From NCBI RefSeq assembly GCF_025452095.1, contig NZ_CP104877.1, positions 3,348,001 to 3,412,000 on the forward strand: a DNA stretch of 64,000 nucleotides, given 5' to 3'. How positions within the stretch are numbered: position 1 is the first letter of the stretch; each line of letters opens with the position of its first letter. This document shows, piece by piece, positions 53,958 through 62,364 of this stretch. A program made the position numbers and the translations under genes. The notes under the pieces are model-generated. The model saw only the letters and a list, made by a program, of their open reading frames with translations, had not been told where the DNA came from and did not search any database. Source of the stretch: Paenarthrobacter sp. JL.01a. GTDB lineage: Bacteria; Actinomycetota; Actinomycetes; Actinomycetales; Micrococcaceae.

Positions 53958-56543
53958 ATGGCGCGGGCGACACTGAGGATTTTTCTGGGGGCAGCACCCG
54001 GCGTCGGCAAAACGTACGCCATGCTCGAAGAAGCCCACAGGTTACTGGGCCGCGGCGAGGACGTGGTGGTGGCCTTCGCCATGCACCACGGACGCGCCGA
54101 CACCCAGGCACTCACGCACGGCTTGGAGGTCCTGCCGACGCGCTCCATGGAATACCGGGGAAGCACCTTCGAAGAGATGGACCTGGACGCGGTCCTCGCC
54201 CGGCGCCCGCATACGGCGATCGTGGACGAATACGCCCACACCAACATCCCCGGCAGCCGCAACCAAAAACGCTGGCAGGACATTGAGGAACTGCTGGATG
54301 CGGGCATCAACGTCCTGTCCACCGTGAACGTGCAGCACCTGGCGTCCCTGGGCGATGTGGTCAGTGCCATCACCGACGTGAAGCAGGCCGAAACAGTACC
54401 CGACGACGTCGTGCGCCGTGCGGACCAGATACATCTGGTGGACATCTCCCCCGAGCTGCTCCGCCAGCGCCTGGGCGACGGAAAGATCTACGACGCCGAT
54501 AAGATCGACGCCGCGCTCTCGAACTACTTCCGGGTGGGAAACCTGACAGCGCTGCGCGAGTTGGCGCTGCTCTGGCTGGCCGACCGGGTGGACGAAGGTT
54601 TGGCGCGCTACCGGGCCGAGAACCAGATCGAGGAGAGTTGGCCGGCCCGCGAGCGCATCGTCATCGGCCTGACCGGTGGCGCCGAGGGCGAAGTGCTGAT
54701 CAGGCGTGCTGCCCGGATCCTCAAGCGGGTGAACGGCGGCGATCTGCTGGCCGTCCACGTCCGCGCTGCCGACGGTGTGGCAGCCGAGTCACCACAGGAT
54801 CTGGAAGCCCAACGCACCTTGATCAAGGACCTCGGCGGCAGCTACCACACCGTTTCCGGAGAGGACCCCGCCAGGGCCCTGCTGGACTTTGCCCGGAGTG
54901 TGAACGCCACCCAGATTGTGGTCGGTGTTTCACGCCGCAAGTTCCCGGCAAGCTTGCTGGGCAGCGGGGTGGGAAGCCGCGTGGTCCGCGGCTCCGGTGA
55001 CATCGACGTGCACATGGTTTCCCACCCGCTGGGCGGCCGTGGAGTGGAGCGGCCCAGAAAGCGCGAACTGGGCCGGGTGCGGGTAGCTGTTGGCTTTGCA
55101 ATGGCTGTCATTGTGCCGGTGCTGCTGCAGTTGATACTTGCTGCGGCGCCGTCGCACAACATTGCCACTGCAGTGCTGATCCAGCTCACCGGCTCGGTCG
55201 CCGTGGCCTTGGTTGGTGGCTTGTGGCCCGCACTCCTGGGCGCCCTCTGGAGCAGCATTCTGGTGAACTACTTCTCCATCCCGCCCACGGGGACGCTGAC
55301 CATCAGTGATCCACAAAATCTACTGGCCCTCCTGGTGTTCGCCGGTGTCTCCTCAGCCGTGGCAGCGGTGGTGGACCTCTCCGCACGGCGTTCCAAAGAA
55401 GCAGCACGGGCACGTTCAGAGGCGGCGACCTTGGCCGACCTCACGCGTGGGGCAACCACGGCTGAGGACCCGGTGCAGGACCTACTGGAACAGGCGTTGG
55501 AGGTTTTCCAGGTCAATGGCGCGGCACTCTACGTTTCGGCGGCTGATCCACAAGACCGGTCCGATGACCGGGCAGGGTGGAAACTGGTGTCAGCTGCAGG
55601 CACCACGGAGGCCAGCCCGGACGACACCGAGAACATTGAACAGGTTGACGGCAACACCAGACTGATTCTCACTGGCCGGGTCCTGCCCGCAAGCGACCGC
55701 CGGCTTCTGGGAGCCTTTGGTGCCCACCTCTCCGCGCTGCTTGAACGACGCCAGCTCGCGGCCACCCGCCGCGAAGTGGCTCGGCTGGCCGAAAGCAACA
55801 CCATGCGCACCTCCATCCTCCGGGCAGTCTCCCACGATCTCCGTACGCCGCTGGCGGGCATCAAGCTCGCCGTCGGAGGTTTGCGCCAAACAGGTGTCCA
55901 TTACACGGAAGAGGAAGAGCAGGAGCTGCTGTCCACCATCGATGAATGCTCAGACCGTCTGGATGGTTTGGTGGGCAACCTGCTGGACATGTCCCGTATC
56001 ACCTCCGACGCCGTCAACGCCCTCATCAAACCCCACCGCTGGTATGACGTAATTCCCGCCGCCCTGCACGGCGTCGCTCCCGGACGGGTCAGGGTGGACC
56101 TGCCACCGAACATGCCCGAAGTGGACGCTGACGCCGGAATGCTGGAACGGGTCATTGCGAACATCGTTGAGAACGCGGTCAAGTACGCCCCCGACTCCGA
56201 AGTGGTGATCTCCGGGGCCACCGGCGGATTCAGCACAACGACACTGGATGGCAGGCCCGCCGGAGAACTGCGGATCATTGACCATGGCCAAGGCGTCCCG
56301 GCCAGCAATGTCCTCAAGATCTTCCAGCCTTTCCAAAGACTCGACGACGTTCCTGCCACAACGGGCGTAGGACTGGGCCTCGCGGTAGCCCAGGGATTTA
56401 CCGAGGCCATGGGCGGGACCCTCACCGCAGAAGAAACTCCGGGAGGCGGCCTCACCATGTTGATCCGTTTGCCTCTCTCCACCGGCCCCGCCGTGGAACG
56501 ACCTGAAACTCTTGCTTTTCCCGCCCCGAAAGGCCCCCAGTGA
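53958..56543 (+). CDS. kdpD: Sensor histidine kinase KdpD
   Basis: The 861-residue kinase senses K+ limitation. It begins with the KdpD domain (Walker A GAAPGVGKTYAMLEEAH, later DEYAHTNIPGSRNQKRWQD), followed by a universal-stress-like domain, four membrane helices (DUF4118), a GAF-like region, HisKA with the phospho-acceptor His about 626 in VSHDLRTPLAG, and an ATPase domain with NIVENAVKYAP and GVGLGLAVAQGF. The stop overlaps the kdpE GTG. Confidence 0.96.
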   Translation: MARATLRIFLGAAPGVGKTYAMLEEAHRLLGRGEDVVVAFAMHHGRADTQALTHGLEVLPTRSMEYRGSTFEEMDLDAVLARRPHTAIVDEYAHTNIPGSRNQKRWQDIEELLDAGINVLSTVNVQHLASLGDVVSAITDVKQAETVPDDVVRRADQIHLVDISPELLRQRLGDGKIYDADKIDAALSNYFRVGNLTALRELALLWLADRVDEGLARYRAENQIEESWPARERIVIGLTGGAEGEVLIRRAARILKRVNGGDLLAVHVRAADGVAAESPQDLEAQRTLIKDLGGSYHTVSGEDPARALLDFARSVNATQIVVGVSRRKFPASLLGSGVGSRVVRGSGDIDVHMVSHPLGGRGVERPRKRELGRVRVAVGFAMAVIVPVLLQLILAAAPSHNIATAVLIQLTGSVAVALVGGLWPALLGALWSSILVNYFSIPPTGTLTISDPQNLLALLVFAGVSSAVAAVVDLSARRSKEAARARSEAATLADLTRGATTAEDPVQDLLEQALEVFQVNGAALYVSAADPQDRSDDRAGWKLVSAAGTTEASPDDTENIEQVDGNTRLILTGRVLPASDRRLLGAFGAHLSALLERRQLAATRREVARLAESNTMRTSILRAVSHDLRTPLAGIKLAVGGLRQTGVHYTEEEEQELLSTIDECSDRLDGLVGNLLDMSRITSDAVNALIKPHRWYDVIPAALHGVAPGRVRVDLPPNMPEVDADAGMLERVIANIVENAVKYAPDSEVVISGATGGFSTTTLDGRPAGELRIIDHGQGVPASNVLKIFQPFQRLDDVPATTGVGLGLAVAQGFTEAMGGTLTAEETPGGGLTMLIRLPLSTGPAVERPETLAFPAPKGPQ

Positions 56544-57217
56544 ACACCATTCTGGTTGTCGACGACGACCCCCACATTGTCAGGGCGCTCGCCATTACGT
56601 TGAAGGGACAGGGTTACACCGTGGTGACAGCCGCGGACGGCGAATCAGCTCTTCGCGCCGCCGCCCAACGGCCCGTAGCCGTGATGATCCTGGACCTTGG
56701 CCTGCCCGACATGGACGGAAACGCCGTCATCACAGCGGTGCGTGAATGGAGCGCCGTACCGATCCTGGTCCTGTCCGCGAGGCATGGATCCAACGACAAA
56801 GTGGCGGCCCTGGACGCGGGCGCCGACGACTACGTCACCAAACCCTTCGGGTTGGAAGAACTCCTGGCAAGGCTCCGGGCAGTGCTTCGCAGAACTACGG
56901 AATCCAGCGAGAACTTCACCACAGTGGAAACCAGCTCTTTCACCGTGGACCTTGAACGGCGACAGATCACCAAAGCGGGCGAAGATGTCCGGATGACTCC
57001 CACCGAGTGGAACATCCTGGACATCCTGCTCCGGAACCCGGACAAACTCATCACCCAGCAGCAGCTCCTCACTGAAGTGTGGGGTCCGGCCTACGCCAAG
57101 GAAGCCAACTACCTGCGGGTCTACATGGCCCAGCTGCGAAGGAAGCTCGAGGACGAACCTGGCAGCCCCCGCCACCTGATCACCGAGCCAGGGATGGGCT
57201 ACAGGTTTGTTCCATGA
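56540..57217 (+). CDS. kdpE: Response regulator KdpE (OmpR family)
   Basis: The 225-residue regulator has a receiver domain with acidic pocket VVDDDP, the phospho-acceptor Asp 52 in MILDLGLPDMDG, switch Thr/Ser in VLSARHGS and Lys in YVTKPFG, followed by a winged-helix domain ending with PGSPRHLITEPGMGYRFVP. GTG 56540 overlaps kdpD. It probably activates the kdp operon from sites upstream of 49292. Confidence 0.95.
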   Translation: MNTILVVDDDPHIVRALAITLKGQGYTVVTAADGESALRAAAQRPVAVMILDLGLPDMDGNAVITAVREWSAVPILVLSARHGSNDKVAALDAGADDYVTKPFGLEELLARLRAVLRRTTESSENFTTVETSSFTVDLERRQITKAGEDVRMTPTEWNILDILLRNPDKLITQQQLLTEVWGPAYAKEANYLRVYMAQLRRKLEDEPGSPRHLITEPGMGYRFVP

Positions 57218-57248
57218 GCCATGGTGCCCCGCACCGCCGTCGTGATTC

Positions 57249-57701
57249 TTAAGCTTTTTCGGCAGCAGCCTTCAGGTCGGCCGCGAAACGGGTAAAGCTG
57301 CCGTCAAATGACGGAATCTTGCTGGCAAAAAGGGGGAAGACAGGGCCGCCGATTTTCTCGGCCATCTCGAAACGGGAGCGGCCATCATTGGTTTCGGTGA
57401 TGGTGTACGTCCGGGTTCCCAGGGCGTCGCCCCATGCAAGCTTGGTGGGCGCTTGGAATTCCTTGACTTTCAGTTTGAACGTGCGGCTGGGGTCCAAAGT
57501 GGAAACCAAGGTGATCTTGGAGCCCGGGGCGATGTCACCATCAATGGAGACCACTGTGGAATTCCAGTTCGGGTAGTTCTTGGCGTCCGTCAACAATCCC
57601 CACACCTTGGATGGAGATGCGTCAATGACGGTGGCGACGCGCGTTTCCCGGCTGAAAGTCTTGCTGGTAGTGGTGGCAATTCCATCGGATATTTCAGGCA
57701 T
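57249..57701 (-). CDS. SRPBCC-family protein (START-like)
   Basis: The 150-residue protein fits the polyketide-cyclase/START (SRPBCC) fold: VATVIDASPSKVWGLLTDAKNYPNWNSTV near the N-terminus and EMAEKIGGPVFPLFASKI near the C-terminal helix. Such proteins bind small hydrophobic ligands; function is unknown. ATG 57701 has GAGGAG upstream; the much longer open frame to 58520 overlaps the divergent gene and is not used. It is convergent with kdpE. Confidence 0.82.
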   Translation of the reverse strand: MPEISDGIATTTSKTFSRETRVATVIDASPSKVWGLLTDAKNYPNWNSTVVSIDGDIAPGSKITLVSTLDPSRTFKLKVKEFQAPTKLAWGDALGTRTYTITETNDGRSRFEMAEKIGGPVFPLFASKIPSFDGSFTRFAADLKAAAEKA

Positions 57702-57773
57702 GGCTTCCGGCTCCTCTGCGCGGGAATGCGGTGATAGTGATGATGGTACAGCTGCGCTGCTACATTGAAACCC

Positions 57774-58973
57774 ATGACTTGGGGACCACAAAAGATCGGT
57801 GCTGTCATTGCTGCAAGCATTGTGCTGGGAAGCTGCTTGAGTGCTTGCGTTGGGTCGCAGCCGGGTGCCACCCCTCCCCCGCTCCCCACGTGCCAGCCCA
57901 CGCCGCCGTCGGCTCCCAAGGACGGAATACTGGCCGGGGTAAACCTCGACTGGGAACACGAAACCCTGGAGCAATACGCTAAAAACCTCGGCGAGCGCCC
58001 TGCAGTCACCGTGACCTTTACGGACTTCCCCATGGCGGATACCGACAAACGGAACGTCGACGCAGCCTACGAACAGATCCGCGCCAACGGCGGCACAATG
58101 CTGCTCACCCTTGAACCCAAGCTGGGACTGGCCGCTGTCACTCCAGAGGTCGCGGAAGAACTGGCATCCACGCTGGCACGCTTCAACAACGCGGGTGTGC
58201 CCGTGATCGTCAGGTTCGCGCACGAAATGAACGGCTCCTGGTATGCCTGGGGCCAGCAACCCACCGCCTACGTTGCCGCCTATCAGGTTGTGGCCACAGC
58301 AATCCACGCAAAGGCTCCGGGCAGTGCCATGATGTGGGCGCCGAACTACGGCGGCGGTTACCCCTTCAGCGGCGGCAAATATGAAGCAGTGGCCGGAACC
58401 CCGGATTACGCGCTCCTGGACACCGACAAAGACGGCCAAGTCACCGGGGCCGACGATCCGTACGCCCCCTACTACCCCGGCGACGCAGCTGTCGACTGGG
58501 TCGGTATGTCCCTCTACCACTGGGGCAACACCTATCCCTGGGGTGCCAACGTCATTCCCGAGCCGGGCAAGTTCATCCAGCAGCTCACGGGCAACTACAA
58601 CGGAGCCGGCGGAAACGACCTCGCAGTTCCCGACTTCTACACGGAGTACGGCGCCAAGCGAAACAAGCCCGTCGCTATCCCCGAAACTGCGGCGCTTACC
58701 ACGGCGTCCGGCGAAGGCGCCAACCCCTTGGCCATCAAAGAAGCATGGTGGGGCCAGCTCTTCGACCCCGCGATTCCACGGGACTACCCGGAACTGAAAA
58801 TGATCAACTGGTTCGAGTGGGACAAGAACGAGGTAGAGGTCAAGGGCGTGGTGGACTGGACCTCCACAAAGGATCCTGAGGTGCGTGCCGCCTACACGTC
58901 AGCACTGCCGGAATGGTTCACATTTTCACCAGCGCCGGAGGCCTGCACACCCGTCCAAGATGGGGGCACCTGA
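57774..58973 (+). CDS. GH26-like (beta-mannanase-type) lipoprotein
   Basis: This product of about 399 residues has a lipobox (VLGSCLSAC) and should be attached outside the membrane. The body looks like GH26: PVIVRFAHEMNGSWYAWG with the acid/base Glu, SAMMWAPNYGG, WVGMSLYHWG and a Glu in VAIPETAAL as the likely nucleophile. Substrates of the family include mannans and mixed-linkage glucans. The frame starts at TTG 57765; ATG 57774 is preferred, though neither has a good ribosome-binding site. It is divergent from the SRPBCC gene. Confidence 0.8.
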   Translation: MTWGPQKIGAVIAASIVLGSCLSACVGSQPGATPPPLPTCQPTPPSAPKDGILAGVNLDWEHETLEQYAKNLGERPAVTVTFTDFPMADTDKRNVDAAYEQIRANGGTMLLTLEPKLGLAAVTPEVAEELASTLARFNNAGVPVIVRFAHEMNGSWYAWGQQPTAYVAAYQVVATAIHAKAPGSAMMWAPNYGGGYPFSGGKYEAVAGTPDYALLDTDKDGQVTGADDPYAPYYPGDAAVDWVGMSLYHWGNTYPWGANVIPEPGKFIQQLTGNYNGAGGNDLAVPDFYTEYGAKRNKPVAIPETAALTTASGEGANPLAIKEAWWGQLFDPAIPRDYPELKMINWFEWDKNEVEVKGVVDWTSTKDPEVRAAYTSALPEWFTFSPAPEACTPVQDGGT

Positions 58974-59049
58974 GACCACTGACGGTCCATCCGCGTAACG
59001 CGGCAAAAGCAGGGACCAGTCTTGGCGGGAGTGGCCTACCATTGGCCCC

Positions 59050-59787
59050 ATGGAGACCTTTGATCATGGCGAACACATCCGCGGGCTGCACGAACTGGTA
59101 GCCGGCTCCGCCGACATCAAAGGGACCCTCGACGGCCTGACCAGATTCGCCGCAACGGCCATCAGCCAAAGCAGCGGGGCTCCCATCGACTGCGCGGTGA
59201 CACTTCGCCGTCGCAAGCGCACAGCCACGGTTGCGGGCAGCAGCGAGAAGGCAGTGGAGCTGGACAAGCTTGAGCAGTCGCTTCAGGAAGGCCCGTGTCT
59301 GGATGCCTTGGACAAGGGCCGTACGGTACTCCTTGCCGACGTCGAGACTGACACGAGCTGGCCCGAATACAGCAAGCTCCTGGCCGAACACGGCTGCCAC
59401 AGCGCACTTGGCGTGCCCCTGCTGCTCGGAGAAACCTCGGAGGCCGTTCTGAACTTCTTCGCTCCGGCCCCTGGGCTTTTTACCGAGGAAGTCATTAAGG
59501 AAGCAGAAGCCTTCGCCGACGTTGCCGGCAGCACCCTGCGCCTGGCCATCCGGATTGAGGCCATGGAACAACTCAACGCGGACTTGAAGGCTGCAATGGC
59601 CAGCAGAACCGCCATCGACCTGGCCTGTGGCGTGATCATGGCCCAAAGCCGTATCAGCCAAGACGAAGCATTCCGGCTGTTGACTCAGGCCTCCAGTCAC
59701 CGCAACCAGAAGCTCCGCGATGTGGCCGAGGAAGTCGTGGAAAAGGTGGCCGGAAGCGCCGACGCCAAGCTGAACTTCGAGGACTAG
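59050..59787 (+). CDS. GAF and ANTAR domain protein (RNA-binding antiterminator)
   Basis: The 245-residue protein has an N-terminal GAF sensor (about 25-165; EQSLQEGPCLDALDKGRTVL, then CHSALGVPLLLGE) and a C-terminal ANTAR domain (about 185-237; MASRTAIDLACGVIMAQSRIS, then QDEAFRLLTQASSHRN). ANTAR domains bind paired RNA hairpins and prevent termination. The target RNA is not known here. It converges with the next gene with a 4-nt overlap. Confidence 0.85.
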   Translation: METFDHGEHIRGLHELVAGSADIKGTLDGLTRFAATAISQSSGAPIDCAVTLRRRKRTATVAGSSEKAVELDKLEQSLQEGPCLDALDKGRTVLLADVETDTSWPEYSKLLAEHGCHSALGVPLLLGETSEAVLNFFAPAPGLFTEEVIKEAEAFADVAGSTLRLAIRIEAMEQLNADLKAAMASRTAIDLACGVIMAQSRISQDEAFRLLTQASSHRNQKLRDVAEEVVEKVAGSADAKLNFED

Positions 59788-60164
59788 CCCGGGATCGCCT
59801 GCACTGCCTCCGCAAGCCAGGCCAAGGCCTCCAGCCGCGACGTGAAGAACCTGGTGGGACACGGGACGTGGCTGGTTTGTAGTTGGAACTGGACCACAGT
59901 TCGGTCAACGGGGCTCTCGCCGAGCAGCGCGATCCTCGAAGCTGCACACGGTTCTTCGAAGATTTCACGCGCCTGATGACTCAGGAATCCGGTCTGGGCC
60001 ATGTCCACCAGCAGGGGCAAGGACCGGCCCTTGGCCAGCTTATTGACAGCGTCCATGGCTGCCCGGGCGTTGCCCGCGTCGATGTGCACACCGTGGTTCC
60101 ACACCAAGTGCAGGAGTCCGTTTTCGAGACTAAGGACGCTGTCGTCCAGTTCAATCCGGTTCAT
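59784..60164 (-). CDS. STAS/SpoIIAA-like small protein of unknown function
   Basis: The 126-residue protein has alternating strands and helices (VLSLENGLLHLVWNHGVHI, NARAAMDAVNKLAKG, LPLLVDMAQTGFLSHQARE, IALLGESPVDRTVVQFQL) like STAS-like proteins of the DUF7793 type found in actinobacteria. ATG 60164 has a near-perfect AAGGAGG upstream, which decides the start over a longer frame. Family is tentative. Confidence 0.68.
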   Translation of the reverse strand: MNRIELDDSVLSLENGLLHLVWNHGVHIDAGNARAAMDAVNKLAKGRSLPLLVDMAQTGFLSHQAREIFEEPCAASRIALLGESPVDRTVVQFQLQTSHVPCPTRFFTSRLEALAWLAEAVQAIPG

Positions 60165-60312
60165 CCTGCACCTCCTTGTGTCCTGCTGTGGCGTGGATCC
60201 ACTGAACTCAGTAAAGGGCAATTGCCCGGCTTCCGCACGGGTAGCCTGTACTCACCTTTTGCCTATGACAACGAGCGAACTACCTGCCCGATTCCGCACA
60301 TGAAGGAGCCCA

Positions 60313-60894
60313 ATGAGTACCGACATCCCGTGGAGCCGCGGCGAGTGGACCAATCAGCCGGTCGCCGTCGTCGAGCATGAAACTGACCTGCTGGTGACCG
60401 CAGCTGAAAGCAGCGACGCCTGGTGCGTCACCTCCTACGGTTTCGTGCACGACACCGAACACGCGCTGCTGACTCCGTTTCCGCAGGACAGCGCCATGGA
60501 GGTCGAGTTCACCGCCGCGTTTTCGGAGCAGTTCGACCAAGCGGGGATTTTTGTCCGCGTCAGCGCCGAGCATTGGGTGAAGGCGGGTGTGGAATTCGCC
60601 GACGGCGCCGCACAACTGGGCGCGGTGGTCACCGACCGCTTCTCGGACTGGTCGTTGGCGCCCGTCCCGGAATGGAACGGCGGCCGGGTCCGCGTGCGCA
60701 TCAGCCGCTCGGGCGACGCCCTGACCATCCGCGCTGCCGCCGGGTCGGGCGACCTTCAACTGGTCCGCGTAGTGCCGTTCGCACCGGAACTGACCGCGTC
60801 TGCCGGTCCCCTCGTCTGCGCCCCCACGCGAGCTGGCCTAACCGTTCCCTTCCATTCTTGGCGCGCCACTCCCCCGGACAGCCAGCTTCACTGA
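60313..60894 (+). CDS. DUF1349 (concanavalin-like) protein
   Basis: The 193-residue protein has the DUF1349 pattern: IPWSRGEWTNQPV, SSDAWCVTSYGFVHDTEHALL, FDQAGIFVRVSAEHWVKAGVEFADG and SDWSLAPVPEW. It likely folds as a concanavalin A-like sandwich. Function is unknown; some members bind or process sugars. AAGGAG lies 5 nt before ATG 60313. Confidence 0.82.
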   Translation: MSTDIPWSRGEWTNQPVAVVEHETDLLVTAAESSDAWCVTSYGFVHDTEHALLTPFPQDSAMEVEFTAAFSEQFDQAGIFVRVSAEHWVKAGVEFADGAAQLGAVVTDRFSDWSLAPVPEWNGGRVRVRISRSGDALTIRAAAGSGDLQLVRVVPFAPELTASAGPLVCAPTRAGLTVPFHSWRATPPDSQLH

Positions 60895-61009
60895 CGCCTG
60901 ACTTGCGGGGTGGGGACTTCATGAGATTATGGAGACTTCCGCAGCTAGCCGTCGACGGCGGTTGCGAACCCAGTCGGCTCCGTAACAGTCCTATGGGGGG
61001 CACATCACG

Positions 61010-61528
61010 GTGGAAGATACTGCAAGTCTTTGGCGTACTGACCCTTCGACATTCCGCGACGTGGTGATCAACCGCGCCGCACTCGAAGCTGCACTGGAAG
61101 GCGACTGTCCGCCCGTGGAGCGCGTAAGGTACCTGGGCTTGCTGCGACGTGACAGCCAAGCCCTGGAAGAAGGGCGCAAGCTTCTGTCCGACTCCGACAC
61201 ATCCGATCGCCGTGAGCTGCTCCTGATCCTGGCCCAGATCCATCAACGGCAGTACCACTGGCACGACGCCGCAGTGCTGCACGAAAAGGCACTCCGGACA
61301 GTCCGCACCCCCGACGAAGAAGCGTACGTCCGCCACCACATCGGCCGCCGCCTCTTTGACGAAGCCCGCTTCCGGTCCGCAGCCGACGAGTTCCAATGGG
61401 CCGCTGACCTCTACCGCGTCGCCGGCCAACCGGACGCCGTGGAAGAAAACCGCCAGGCCATGCGCCGCGCACTTCAGGTGCATGGCGACGAGCGAAATGG
61501 CGGACGGCCAGCCTACGAGCTGTCCTGA
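61010..61528 (+). CDS. TPR-like protein of unknown function
   Basis: The 172-residue soluble protein is largely helical; LLLILAQIHQRQYHWHDAAVLHEKAL and FDEARFRSAADEFQWAADLYRVAGQP resemble tetratricopeptide repeats. It therefore may be a small scaffold protein. GTG 61010 follows GGGGGG at about 11 nt. I do not recognise a specific family. Confidence 0.65.
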   Translation: MEDTASLWRTDPSTFRDVVINRAALEAALEGDCPPVERVRYLGLLRRDSQALEEGRKLLSDSDTSDRRELLLILAQIHQRQYHWHDAAVLHEKALRTVRTPDEEAYVRHHIGRRLFDEARFRSAADEFQWAADLYRVAGQPDAVEENRQAMRRALQVHGDERNGGRPAYELS

Positions 61529-61571
61529 ATCAGCGGTTTTGCCCGCAAGGATTTTCGTTAGAGGCAACGCC

Positions 61572-61600
61572 TTGACGTCGCACTTGCATTTTGCAAGTAT
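61572..61600 (+). promoter_or_regulatory. Promoter with 17-bp inverted repeat, candidate HxlR operator
   Basis: TTGACG (61572-61577), a 17-bp spacer and AAGTAT (61595-61600) precede the VOC gene. The spacer holds the perfect inverted repeat ACTTGCA-TTT-TGCAAGT (61582-61598). The ATG at 61607 is so close that the mRNA would have almost no leader. The repressor encoded in the same operon could bind here. Confidence 0.55.
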
Positions 61601-61606
61601 GGCCGC

Positions 61607-62011
61607 ATGAGCCTCTTTATCACGTGCCCCGTTGAGAGCGTCGAGCGCTCCACTGCCTTCTACAACGCCCTTGGCTGGACCCTCAATGCCAAGATGTCAG
61701 ACCACAACGTCTCATGCTTCGAGATCGCGCCCGAGCAGTACGTCATGCTCGGCAGCCGCGAGATGTACGCGAGCGTAGGCGGTTTCGAGGAACTGGTCGG
61801 CGGACCCGACACGCCGTCGAAAGTCACGGTTTCCTTCGACCTCGGCAGCCGTGAGGCGGTAGACGAACTCACCGAACGCGCCGGCGCCGCAGGCGGCCGG
61901 GTCGGCGACACCGACGACTACCCGTTCATGTACCAGCGCCAATTCGACGACCCCGACGGTTACCACTACTCACCCTTCTGGATGAAGCCGGACACCGAAC
62001 CGACCGCGTGA
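61607..62011 (+). CDS. VOC-family (glyoxalase-like) protein
   Basis: The 134-residue protein has the VOC fold pattern: CPVESVERSTAFYNALGWTL, NVSCFEIAPEQYVMLGS and YQRQFDDPDGYHYSPFWMKP at the C-terminus, as in small metal-dependent dioxygenase/glyoxalase-like or bleomycin-binding proteins. It shares an operon with a HxlR-type regulator (4-nt overlap). Substrate unknown. Confidence 0.85.
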   Translation: MSLFITCPVESVERSTAFYNALGWTLNAKMSDHNVSCFEIAPEQYVMLGSREMYASVGGFEELVGGPDTPSKVTVSFDLGSREAVDELTERAGAAGGRVGDTDDYPFMYQRQFDDPDGYHYSPFWMKPDTEPTA

Positions 62012-62286
62012 GCGACCTCGCCGCGGCCCTCGACAAAGTCGGCGCACGATGGGCGTTGCTCATCGTGGAACGGCTGCTCGAAGGGCCACAGCGGTATGGC
62101 GATCTGCAGCGCGACCTGGGAGTGCCGACCAACATCCTCGCTACCCGCCTCCGTGAGCTCGAAACCGCCGGAGTACTGATCCGCCTGCCCCTCAAACACA
62201 ACACCCGCGCCTACGCACTGACCGATCGCGGGCTCGCCTTACGCGAGGCGATCGAAGCGCTGGCGCGTTGGGTCGACGAGAAGTGA
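62008..62286 (+). CDS. HxlR-family transcriptional regulator
   Basis: The 92-residue winged-helix protein shows the HxlR signature: KVGARWALLIVERLLEGPQRYGDLQRDL and LATRLRELETAGVLIR, followed by YALTDRGLAL. The GTG start overlaps the VOC stop (GTGA). It likely controls its own operon through the inverted repeat at 61582-61598. The short length, without the usual N-terminal extension including Cys, suggests a small variant. Confidence 0.85.
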   Translation: MSDLAAALDKVGARWALLIVERLLEGPQRYGDLQRDLGVPTNILATRLRELETAGVLIRLPLKHNTRAYALTDRGLALREAIEALARWVDEK

Positions 62287-62364
62287 CCATGATCCGGCCT
62301 GGAGCACCACGCGTCCTGAGCACCACCGACGCCACGTGCCCCGGCCCTGGGACCGGACGGGCCG

